Shown piece after piece: positions 54,618 to 64,000 of a stretch of DNA of 64,000 nucleotides. Origin of the DNA: Umbelopsis ramanniana AG (taxonomy: Eukaryota > Mucoromycota > Umbelopsidomycetes > Umbelopsidales > Umbelopsidaceae); assembly GCF_025399195.1 (NCBI RefSeq), contig NW_026252102.1, forward strand, positions 62,001-126,000. Reading direction: 5' to 3'. Below the pieces are notes generated by a model, which had not been told where the DNA came from, did not search any database, and worked only from the letters and a program-made list of their open reading frames with translations. A program made the position numbers and the translations under genes. Position 1 is the first letter of the stretch; each line of letters starts with the position of its first letter.

Positions 54618-57362
54618 TGTGTTTTGGACGCTGGATGGGATGTATGAGACAAGAGAGATAAACCTGAGGAATTCATAGGTGCAATGGGGGGTTTATATTG
54701 CAGCTAGGAGTCGAGGTTGGAAAGGGATCACGCCCTTTGCGCATACTCTAGATTGGATGGTTTATCAAACCAACCTAACACTTCTCCTTCCCATAGTTAT
54801 AATTCAAAGCGACACACTTTTGATCCAATGACGCATTGGATGTGATGTTGGGCTAGACTAGAACCCAACCACTTTCTATTGTTATCTTATAATATATCTG
54901 GCCAAAAGAATCATATTCTGTTTTCCTCAGGTAGAGCATTTAACGAGCATTCATCAACCTCGTGCCATTGCTCAAAGGGGTCATCCGGGCTGGAAAATGT
55001 TAGGTTTAGATAGCGGATAACATACCTACGATGCTATGCACAAAGAATGGCGGTTGATAGCAAATAGCAGATAGAATCACTGCCAAGTTACACGAGAAGG
55101 CCATTCAGAGTAGAGGAGTAACCACCATTGCCAAACTCTGGAGCGGTAGGCATGGTTAGTCAGAGCAGAGACGGAGAAGGGCAAGACAAGAGGGGTAAGT
55201 GGCTGGTGTAAGATAGTGGTTCGACATTTTTTGCATTTCGTGCACAGCAGCAGTAAATGTAAATTGCTTTGAGCAAAGTCAGTGATCATGTCGTCTGAAT
55301 TTCATGGTTGAGTCCCTTATAGGGAAACAGGAAGTAGAGCATATTTTCTTTCATATTTTACCAATTCCTTTTTTTGGGGATGTTTATTCAGAGGTTGACA
55401 GCTGGAAAAATATAGTGATGTCTGTGAACTTAAAGTTGTGGTGCATAAAATTCCACTTTCACACTGGTTTTCATCCTATACTACCCGGAAGTGACAATGA
55501 ACAATCCCACAGCGCGGGATTTTTTTTTTTTTTTCAGTCAATCCTGATAATGTGGACATAGTTTGCGCCATGTTTTTCTCTTCTGACTTTTTTACTTTAC
55601 AGAAGTTGCCATCCCGCTGTTTCGGTACCGCCCGCATCAAGCTGTTTCCAGGTAGTCAGCGCGGCTTATCTTTTTTCGTCAAAGCCTTACCCCCCAGGAA
55701 GAGAACGGGCGGTGGCTGAAATGAGTCCAGAGTGGGTTCATATATTACGATGCACAGGATCAATCAAGCGGTTTGCATGCCAAAAGCATCGATGAATCAG
55801 TTTCATTTGTATTTTATCAAGCTGTAACGTGGCATGGCACAACACTTGCAAGGCATCGATGCATAGGGACACGTTTGGTTTGTTTGGTGCGTGAACTCCG
55901 ATGTAGAAATGGTCGCTCTCACTGTGTCACCGTACGGTCTGCATAAACAGAATGAAATCACAGCTAGAATCTCAGTTTCCTCAGCAGCCAGACGATAAAT
56001 GATGACAGGTTTCAGCTAGAGGTTATGTTATGGGTAGTGCGGCCATGGGACGCAGAGCGATTGGAATGGCGGCAAGTGGGTCTACTTAAAAACCAAGTGA
56101 ACATGCGTCAGTAGCACACATTTTCCTATACACGCCATTTCTGCCATGTACGACATTCCTATATGATTGGCTCGATCTCCCATATCCTTGCTGAACACTA
56201 TATTTATACTGGGCCAGCTTAAACTGAGTATTAAATATGCTCAGGTCAGTGCAACTACCCAAACCCCAGCAAGCAAAAATTTTCACGGGAACTGTAGTGC
56301 CTCGCCGCCCAAGTCCGATGGGCGGGCTTTCAATGGTAGTATGGATGAGAGTCGGTCTGACGCAGATGGTAGCAGAAGACAATAGCAGAGAAACGGTATT
56401 TTTGGAGTAAGCTGTGAATCATCATACTCGTGGCTGGAGGGACAAGATTTTCAGGATTGCATTTTTTTAAGATTTTCTTTATCAAACTGAGGTATCACCA
56501 TTGCTAGTCCTCGCTCTATCATTTTTGGACAATCGCTGAAACCTTTTTTTTATTATCCCAAACAGTTTCCAGAACTCTGGCAACCCCAATTTCCCAAGCC
56601 GGTAGTGCGATGGCTCATTGAATATCTTTGTGAATGGAAAAGCTATCCTGAATCCAAATCCCCACCACTCACAACCGAAGAAACCGAAAAAAAAAATTCC
56701 ACGGTAAACAGACAGTCCGCTCACAGTCACAGAGAGCCATTTTCAAACGAGCCATTTCCTGTTGACCTCTCTGCTCACTTGCTGGCTGGCTGGCCCTGGA
56801 ACTGGAACCCAAGTATTTTAGATAGTTTTTTTCTCTTCATTGCTGGGCACTTCTTCTCTCTCTCTCTTCGCTCGCTCTTCTCTTCAATTTCAAGTAAAAA
56901 GAATTGCTTTTGCTTTTCATTGCTTGACCATTTTCTCGACATTCGGTCATCTCCGCTCGGTTTCAACCCAGCGCTCCCGCCCTCTCACGAGCATTGCTAT
57001 AAGCTGCAACCTAGCGACTTTTCCGGAGCGCCCTGTGGAACTTCACTTGAACATAGCCCAAAGGCACCTTTTAAATATTTTTTTTTTTAATTCAATCAAT
57101 TTTTTTTTTTAATTGCTCTCATAATCGCATCGCTTTCCAGGACTTTTTTTTCTCTTTTCCTTTCTTCTTCCTTTCCTGTTTGATTTTTTCTCTTCTTCAT
57201 AAAAAGCCCTCCTTCCCAAGCTGTTCCCCCGCTTCTCTTCTTCTTCATAGTTTTAATTCCCAATTCCCATCCATTTTCTCGTTTAGAAAGTAGATAATTT
57301 TTCCCCACTTCTTGTTTTCTATACATAATTCTTCCTTCAGTCAGCTTCTCGATCTCGCTCAC
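54618..57362. other. Long intergenic region upstream of the APSES gene
   Basis: 2.7 kb with promoters of permease copy 2 and the StuA-like gene. From about 56840 to 57360 the plus strand is strongly pyrimidine-rich (TCTTC/TTTTT runs), which looks like a long 5' leader of the APSES gene. An open frame of 161 codons (56605-57090) in this leader is low complexity and not called. No other gene seen. Confidence 0.4.
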
Positions 57363-58876
57363 ATGGATAATCTGATGTATCACAATTCCACCACATACTC
57401 TTCGACACCAAGTACTTCGTCGCCTTCATCAAACTATCCAAACAAGTACGACTACATATCGGTGGTTAAATCATCGTCACACCCGTACGGATATAACAAT
57501 GTGCCTCCATTATCAGTCGACCCCAACCAAGCTCAGGAACCGATGCCACAACCTGCATTGTACAATGGTGGTCCTTCTTCGATAACGAACCCTGGCCATA
57601 TATTGACTCCATCAGCAACCCCTCCACAACCCTATTGGAACACTCCATCCTACTCCGACCTTCATTTTAACGATCCACGCACCTCTTCTCAGCCATCACC
57701 ACAACCCACACGCACTTTATCGCATGAACCTTCCTCAATGATGTATATGCCCACTTACGATCCTTCTTCATTTCAACAACCTCCTAATCATACCATTTCA
57801 TTTCCTGCAACCACTCCTCCTCTCCCTACTCCGCAACCCACCACCGCGCCACACCAAGATCCAAACTCTATGTATCGCCCACCAGCCATCAATTACTCTC
57901 GACCAAAGTTATCAACCACTATATGGGAGGATGAAGGCACTGTATGTTATCAAGTGGATGCCAAAGGCATCTGTGTCGCACGCCGACAAGGTAAGAAAAT
58001 AAAAAAGTGACCCGGGGGGGAAGGGGAATCAGGCTTGGGTGCACGCTCTGAGGGGGACATTATTTTTTTTTTTCTCTTGCTCTATTTTTCTCCGGTTCGC
58101 TCATATCCCCTTTCTTTTTTAGACAACGATATGGTGAATGGTACCAAATTACTGAATGTGGCTGGCATGTCTCGTGGAAAGCGGGACGGCATACTCAAAA
58201 ATGAGAAAGGACGTGTGGTGGTTAAAGTGGGAGCCATGCATCTCAAAGGTGTTTGGTAAGTGTGTTACCTTGCGGACGATTTGGCACCAAACCATTGTTA
58301 CTCTGTGTTAATCGTCACCTTTTTTTTTCGGGGGGTCCAGGGTCACATTTTCTCGAGCCAAAACTCTCGCATCGCAATACAAGATTTCAGACATACTGTA
58401 TCCTCTATTTGTCAATGATCCTAGCGTATTTCTCTATTCCACCACTTTGCCATCTACACCGCGTCCTTCCACTTACAACCGACAGATCCCACAACGGTCA
58501 ATATCATCCAATACTTCCATTACATGGCAATCTGGCTCTTCGAATGAAAACGATCAAGGTAAGATGGCTGGTTTAATTTAGCTCTTGGGGTTGATGAGTT
58601 GCCTTATTGTGCAAATTCCAATTTATTATTCCTTATTATTTACGCCATCTTTTTTTTTTTTTTCTATACATAGCTTATGATACAGGCTTTCCAAGCTCCA
58701 CTCAATCTCAGCAACAACAAGCTTCTGTACAAACCGATATCTTGTCATCGGACAATTCATATATATTAGATTACTCTCGGAACCAATTTACTGTGCCTGC
58801 TACCATGGTGCCTTACAATCAACCGGTACCAGACTATTTCGCTTCAGAAAGTGACAATTCGCGCTACAGGATGTGA
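57363..58876 (+). CDS. stuA: StuA-like APSES transcription factor
   Basis: DNA-binding regulator of fungal development (StuA/Phd1/Efg1 family), 393 aa. Exons 57363-57990, 58123-58255, 58341-58558 and 58674-58876. The APSES (KilA-N-like helix-loop-helix) domain spans about residues 185-290: [39 protein letters not shown], then [37 protein letters not shown], and [15 protein letters not shown], nearly the textbook StuA sequence. The N-terminus is Pro/Ser/Gln-rich and disordered, as is the C-terminus. The introns split the APSES domain in two places. A pyrimidine-rich upstream region of about 500 nt suggests a long leader, typical for this class. Confidence 0.95.
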
Positions 58877-59597
58877 GCTCGTCCTCTGATGTTTTTGTAA
58901 AAAAATAAAACAAAAAAAAAACCATTGCTTTTTTTTGGTGGAGACATCGAATGTAATATCTCCACCGCCACCTACTTAACCCAACATGTATGGAGGGGGG
59001 AGGGGCTGGTAGAAAGACATCCTATCATTTGTCAGCCACTTTACTATGTTCACGACAATGTGTGGGTTGGACCAAAGACGCTGCCCGGTGACCAAGCCAG
59101 ACTCTTTGGGTAACTTGTGTTGATTGGCCGCACGATCTTCCATCCAGCTGTTGGCTGGCCATCCATGGAGGGAATTGCCTCATATAGGAATTACATATCC
59201 TCTGTGGAAACAATTACGTTAACATGGGAATCGGTGCAAACCATGAACTTTGGCATAGTTTGTGACGACCGATCTGTTCGCATGGAAGTACCGAGCAAAA
59301 CAGAAAAACCTTATTCCAAGCAAACTTTCTTTTGGGTGGGTGGGTTCTTTGTTTCCAATTCATGTTGAGCGAGGTCACTATCCCCGAGATCCAAAATGCT
59401 CCATATATGATGTTGCCGATGCTACTGGGTTCAGCCGCCCTGGGTAGAACCAAGAATAGCCTGGGCTGGCTTTGGATGATACCATGCAATATTCAAGCAC
59501 AGCGGCTCATGCCGGGCGGCGGATATTTCAACCAGCTAACTATTTTTTTTTATTTTTTTTTCAGTTCCATCGAAGGCGATTCACCTCGATGCAAATC
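58877..59597. other. 3' region of the APSES gene
   Basis: 721 nt. A plus-strand frame of 141 codons (59332-59757) overlaps the minus-strand candidate gene and has no motif. Nothing else supported. Confidence 0.35.
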
Positions 59598-60308
59598 TCA
59601 AAGCGAAGTAGCGCAACATCTTCCCAATAAAGAGGTCATGGGTGTGGAGCCCAGATCCTTCTTACAGCGGTCTGTCCTGAATGCGATCATGCACAAAATA
59701 GCACAGTATAAACATTGGCAAACACTAGAGCAATGCATGTGGAGTGGACTTACTTGAAGAGGAACACATTGTCGAGCATCAAGCAATCGAGTAAGTCGGT
59801 TTGGAGCTGCTGATTGACCGCACGGTACAGCAATAGCACAGCCTCGTTTTTTTTTTTTTTTTTTTTTTTCTTCCTTCGAGCGAGATGGAAGAAGAGAGGA
59901 ATGTAGGCTAGTGTTCTTTAAGCAAAGGACCTTGTACATAGATGCATCCAAGCACCATATTAAAGTTTGTTTCAAATAAATTAGAATACTTGTCTAACTC
60001 ATCCTAGTTCACAGGTGTTTTGGCTGGGCAGGAAACTCTGATCGTTCAACGTATCTACTCCATGCCACCTTTAATGATATGAAACATCAACTTGCTTCGG
60101 CAGGAAGGCATCTTGGGTATATATGCTGAGCAAGAGAACGTGTTCAGATAATTGAATGTTTCTGACTCACTACTGATCGGAATAATCATCGTTAAAACGA
60201 TCATCCAGCAACCAACCAAAATTCTATCCTTGCCCTTTACTGAGGGTCCCCGTACCACATCTGACCAATTGTAACCTCATCCAAACGGAAAAAGTGCAAG
60301 GCTCTCAT
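59598..60308 (-). CDS. Candidate small multi-exon gene, unknown function
   Basis: Not recognised; the model is incomplete. Coding-like pieces: 60308-60241 (start MRALHFFRLDEVTIGQMWYG, donor GTAAAG); 60125 to about 60082 (after a pyrimidine-rich CTCAG; IYTQDAFLPKQVD); 60003-59931 (DELDKYSNLFETNFNMVLG); about 59847-59754 (EAVLLLYRAVNQQLQTDLL, then CLMLDNVFLF, donor GTAAGT); 59676-59598 (TDRCKKDLGSTPMTSLLG, stop). The first, third and last junctions agree in phase. The second donor is weak, and the fourth exon begins beside an A23 run whose length decides the frame. It could be one intact gene of about 130 aa or a decayed one. Confidence 0.35.
59847..59869. repeat. T23 homopolymer
   Basis: Run of 23 T on the plus strand (A on minus), inside the minus-strand candidate gene. 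Length is prone to sequencing error. Confidence 0.85.
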
Positions 60309-60482
60309 CAGAATGGGTGTCTTTAATGTTGTTTAAGCACACTTATGAGGGAGGCTCCAGCATCAAGATTATGTCATTTTATTGCCCGCTTTAAGGTGAA
60401 AGGAGCCTAAATTTGGAGCACAGGTAGTAGTTGACAATAAAAAAAATCGTCTCAAGTCAACTTCATTGCCATTTACCTCACC

Positions 60483-61813
60483 ATGCTGGACAAACTCCCC
60501 GTGGGTACCTTAATTCTAGCGTCTATAGAGGTACTGTATTATTGATGTTCCAAAGGTGCTTTACCCATGTGTTAATCTGATTCATTCATTTCTCCACACG
60601 TCAAACTTGCCGTCCCTTAGTCTACTTCACAGACGCTATTGACCATCGGCATAGGGTATCTTTCAGCACGGTCAGGATTTCTAAACGACAAGTCACAGAA
60701 AGGATTACAGAAGCTCACCATCAATGTGTTGACGCCAGCGCTATTGTTCGCAAACGTGGGCGCCCAAATTGACCTGCAAAAATTGATCACTTTGTGGGCC
60801 GTGCCAGCATTTTATGTTGGATACATTTGTATTGGATTCATCATTGCCTTGATGGCTGGAAAGATATGCAAATTCGACTGGGCCGCTTGCAAATTCGTAG
60901 CCGCCGGCGTCATCTTCCAAAACACCACGTCTCTTCCAATTGCCTTAATTCAAAGTATGGCGTCCACTAGGGCTATTGCGCTGCTTATGAGAGAGGACGA
61001 CACACCTAGCGCGGCAACGTCAAGAGGCATCTCATTCATTTTGATTGCCTCACTTTTGTCTAATTTATTTCGGTACAGTGTTGGTACATGGCTGTTCAGT
61101 GATTCGGACCGAAAACGGACCAACGAGAGTGATAGTGAAGACGGCGAATTACTTGATACCACGCCATTACTTAATGCCACTCCCCGTCGACGCAAAATCG
61201 CAGGCATGGCCGTTAGCGGATGGCATCGTGCTCGGGAAATCTTTAACCCTCCTCTGCTGGCTGCTATCGTTGCCTTGATTGTTGGCATCACGCCCCCACT
61301 GAAACATCTCTTCTTCAGCCAGGACGGCGTGTTCTACAGCTCATTGACAGCTACTATACGACAGCTAGGTCAGGCATGCATCCCCATGGTCATGATTACT
61401 TTGGGAGCCGAGCTCTATACTCTTCCACGCGACACCTCTTCCTCTACCAAGGAGATGGTCACCGCTATCATTCTTCTCAAGATGCTTGTCATGCCTATTT
61501 TGGGCGGCGCAGCCGTCCTTTCATTACGCCAGTGGGTCACAGATGACCCTATGATGTTGTTTGTATTGATTCTATTAGCGGCTTCACCAACAGGTATGTT
61601 TCTTATGGAGGGTAGGTAGGGGTGGTACTTGTGATTAACGTGAGCGAAAAACTCTTCTTTCATTTAGCCATCAATCTTATGACCATCTCTCAAATGACGA
61701 GGCGGTATGAAAGTGAAACAGCTACTGTGTTGTTTTATAGTTATTTAGTGGCTGCATTCACTCTTACCATTGCCGTATCTGCCATTTTACTCATTTTCCA
61801 ATATAAACTTTAG
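60483..61813 (+). CDS. PIN-like/auxin-efflux-carrier family transporter
   Basis: Membrane transporter of the auxin efflux carrier (AEC/PILS) family, ten helices in two bundles, 388 aa. Exons 60483-60530, 60621-61593 and 61668-61813. Family segments: LTIGIGYLSARSGFLND, LTINVLTPALLFANVG, FQNTTSLPIALIQS, FNPPLLAAIVALIVGITPPLK, LGQACIPMVMITLGAELY, and the C-terminal ILLAASPTAINLMTISQ. A hydrophilic, acidic loop (about 178-215) separates the halves. Yeast relatives (for example Ecm3, YNL095C) are poorly characterised ER or vacuolar proteins; no substrate is assigned. Confidence 0.9.
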
Positions 61814-62041
61814 CTGTGGTCACAAGGAGGATAGTCAATTGTAGACCAGGGAATCCAAAAAGTTGTAAAAGCGTATGCTTGTATTTTTCATTGAACAAAA
61901 GAATAAAAAACACAGATGTATTTATTTTCAATGTTCCCATTTTTTTTTAATTGGGACGAGTGCGCGAGCGGACATTTGGATACGTTACGACTTGTCTGAT
62001 TTTTTTCCAGCTTGCCATTGACACATTGACGCAAACCCACC

Positions 62042-62864
62042 ATGGTAAGTGAGCCCTTGCGCTGATTGCATGCTTCGTCTCAGTTCATTCCCTCAACATA
62101 TTTATGAATCACATCCACAGTCTGTCACACTGCACACCGATCTTGGCGATCTGAAAATAGAAGTCTTTTGCGAAGCCGTCCCGAAGGCAGCAGAGGTGGG
62201 TTACAATCACGCAGCATGATCACCAAAGACAGACAATAACTCTTGCACAAAGAACTTCCTTGCGTTATGCGCTAGTGGATACTACGACAACAACCTCTTT
62301 CATCGAAATATAAAAGGATTCATGGTCCAGGTAAGACCCCCCGTGGACCGATTTAGCCGTCATGTCAAGTCAGTTTACTCAACCTTATGTCATCGTAGAC
62401 GGGAGATCCAACGGGGACAGGAAAAGGAGGGAACTCAATATGGGGCCGTAAATTCAATGATGAGATCCGGTCTACGTTAAAGGTAGGAAAGGCTGCTAGT
62501 GATTACTTTCCTGGCTAGTTGCTAATATCCATTTCAGCACAATGCCCGTGGCATACTTGCCATGGCCAACTCTGGCCCTAATACCAACGGATCCCAATTC
62601 TATATCACTTATGCTAAGCATGCCCATCTAGACTCAAAATACACAGTTTTCGGAAAGTACGTACACCCCCCCCCTTCAGTTTACTGGATCAAACAGCCAA
62701 CCCGTACTAACCCATCTTTTTGGTTTAGGGTCATAGACGGCGCTGATTCCACTTTAGAAGCCATTGAAAAAGTTCCTGTTGATGAAAAGTACCGTCCTCG
62801 ACAGGAAATCCGTTTACGAAGCGTTACTGTACATGCCAACCCTATTGCGGATCGCGACTTGTAG
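62042..62864 (+). CDS. PPIL3: Cyclophilin PPIL3 (peptidyl-prolyl isomerase)
   Basis: Small spliceosome-associated cyclophilin, 164 aa. Exons 62042-62044, 62121-62195, 62253-62330, 62399-62482, 62538-62656 and 62729-62864. It follows human PPIL3 through the whole length: [74 protein letters not shown]. The catalytic Arg is shifted as usual for this group; [11 protein letters not shown] and the GSQFYIT core are intact. The first coding exon is just the ATG, so the start codon abuts the GTAAGT donor. Single nucleotides after the stop begin a perfect 19-bp inverted repeat. Confidence 0.95.
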
Positions 62865-62865
62865 A

Positions 62866-62909
62866 TTCATGTTACAGATGGTGGTATCCACCACCATCTG
62901 TAACATGAA
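62866..62909. repeat. Perfect 19-bp inverted repeat (hairpin)
   Basis: Arms TTCATGTTACAGATGGTGG (62866-62884) and its exact reverse complement (62891-62909), loop TATCCA. It begins two bases after the PPIL3 stop codon, so the mRNA would end its reading frame in a very stable stem. Confidence 0.95.
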
Positions 62910-63845
62910 GCCCATTGTAGTTGTGTTCTTAATGATCTATGTGAATATACTGAAGTTTGAGGGTCAAATTGAATGGTGGGGTTATGAATATTTAGGTTAT
63001 CATGAGCCAAGATGTGTATGCAGTGTGGCTATGTGAGGTTTTTGCAGTACATTAGAGTGAAACTTCATCAAGTGAGATTCCATGGCGGTGTAAGAAGGTA
63101 ATCATGCCTATACAATGTGTTTGTATCTAGCTTTGTGTGTTTGGCTACAGTATTGCATATTCCCTTTGCAAATGGCTATGAAACAAATGGGCAAACATAT
63201 CACAGCTTGGGGGTCGTCAACAAAGTCAACATTTTTCAAAAGATGTTAACCCCACGAATCACCATGAAAGAGTGTGAGAGCCAAAAAGAAAAATATATTC
63301 AGCAAAGTGTGCACAGTGGGGTACACCGCCTTCAAGAAAGGACGCTGTATGCCTTTTGTCTAGAAAAAGCAACGTCGTACATTGAAATAATACTTGGCTT
63401 CCGCAGCTTCTGTTGGGCCATGGTGCTGCATTCTACCCAGTACCTTGGTACAAGCCCATCGGTCTGTAGTGGTTTTTAAAATGGCTGACAAAAAAGCGGC
63501 CCATGACTACGCGGACATCATAATCGCAAAGTGAATTTGGCCAAAACGTGGGGTGTCGTATTGACGAATATTCAATCATCGAGAAAAAAAGTTCAGGTCA
63601 CGAAATATCTCACTGTGGTTCGTTCGGCTTTTGGAACTCTTCCGTGAGCAGTTACACGCCAGATTTTGATGAAAACGCTGCTGTCGTCGTCTGTCAACAG
63701 AGCATGCCTTATGGCGTCACCATGTCTGTCGGCAGTAACAGGGTTTGCTATTCTGACACTGACATACCTCTCTACGCCGGATCGCACTCCTTCCCATTCT
63801 GCCATTACCCCCCGGAGCCAACCCCGTACTTGGGAGGGAGGAATG

Positions 63846-63985
63846 CTAGTCCACAGACTGGAAAATAATATAGTGCAGAGTGTGTACGCTGCTCAAAACA
63901 AACCTACGTAAATATTTGAAGGAAATGTATGGCCTCCTTCGAAGGCTTCCTTTGCGTGCTCTAACCCCCTTTTCTTCCACCAAAG
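63846..63985 (-). CDS. Possible C-terminal end of a gene beyond the right edge
   Basis: On the minus strand, an acceptor TTTCAG precedes 63985-63908 (26 codons, LWWKKRGLEHAKEAFEGGHT, then FPSNIY), followed by GTAGGT...TTTCCAG and a last exon 63857-63846 (Ser-Val-Asp-stop). The phases agree. No family recognised. Everything upstream lies outside the window. Confidence 0.25.
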
Positions 63986-64000
63986 CTGAAACAACAGCCA

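Larger units (their letters stand above)
62865..64000. other. Right-edge region downstream of PPIL3
   Basis: 1.1 kb with the 19-bp inverted repeat and a possible partial minus-strand gene end (63846-63985). Plus-strand frames of 106-120 codons (63117-63479, 63548-63868) show no motif. A minus-strand frame of 70 codons (63805-63593) also lacks support. Confidence 0.35.

Noticed and set aside
56605-57090. 161-codon plus-strand frame before the APSES gene
   Set aside because: Translation of pyrimidine-rich leader sequence (Phe/Ser/Leu runs); low complexity.
59332-59757. 141-codon plus-strand frame after the APSES gene
   Set aside because: Crosses T-rich tracts, no motif, and overlaps better minus-strand exons.
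62866-62909. Rho-independent terminator
   Set aside because: The hairpin lacks a following T tract and the DNA is clearly eukaryotic, so a bacterial-type terminator does not apply.
1-64000. CRISPR array, insertion sequence, prophage or rRNA operon
   Set aside because: No regularly spaced repeats, transposase, phage or rRNA sequence was seen; introns and gene content are fungal.

Overview
This 64 kb window is nuclear DNA of an early-diverging filamentous fungus, most probably Mucoromycota (Mucorales-like). The evidence is compact intron-rich genes with short GT-AG introns of about 45-110 nt, fungal-only families (mitofissin/DUF1748, an APSES regulator, Ato acetate channels, GPI-anchored wall proteins), animal/plant-like conserved genes (PPIL3, NME6, CENP-S, SNW1) and a WRKY-like zinc finger. 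There is no bacterial, plasmid or viral backbone, and no CRISPR or rRNA. All gene models were spliced by eye. For every complete model the exon lengths sum to a multiple of three with no internal stop.

Layout. 1-16 kb: end of DDB1; SNW1/Prp45 (-) divergent from a DH-PH RhoGEF (+); prefoldin 2 (-); CCS1 (+); molybdopterin synthase large subunit (-) divergent from an NME6-type NDP kinase (+); a PIG-L-like membrane protein; a sugar transporter with a 5-nt microexon. 16-27 kb: F-box protein, CENP-S/MHF1 (7 exons for 106 aa), a glycine-rich GPI-type surface protein, mitofissin Atg44, an ADCK1/Mcp2-type atypical kinase (-) divergent from RRP36 (+), a GST, and a GPR1/FUN34 acetate channel. 27-37 kb: gene-poor DNA, a diverged second acetate channel, the 13-exon TFIIH subunit TFB2, and a candidate three-exon small gene. 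37-43 kb: WRKY-like regulator, then about 4 kb of sparse DNA with a tRNA-like element and weak small-gene candidates. 43-50 kb: a GH16 wall glucanase divergent from a PLC-X-like GPI protein, and a MIT-domain protein. 50-55 kb: tandem duplicated amino-acid permeases with identical internal exon sizes, including an 8-nt microexon. 57-64 kb: StuA-like APSES factor, a cryptic small gene, a PIN-like transporter, and cyclophilin PPIL3 followed by a perfect 19-bp inverted repeat.

Themes. Housekeeping genes (splicing, TFIIH, rRNA processing, kinetochore/DNA repair, chaperones, cofactors) alternate with nutrient-uptake genes (sugar, acetate, amino acid) and cell-surface genes. There is no metabolic cluster. 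The most distinctive signals are the WRKY-like factor, the microexons and GC-AG introns in transporter genes, and small multi-exon genes whose exons are too short for ordinary ORF scans.
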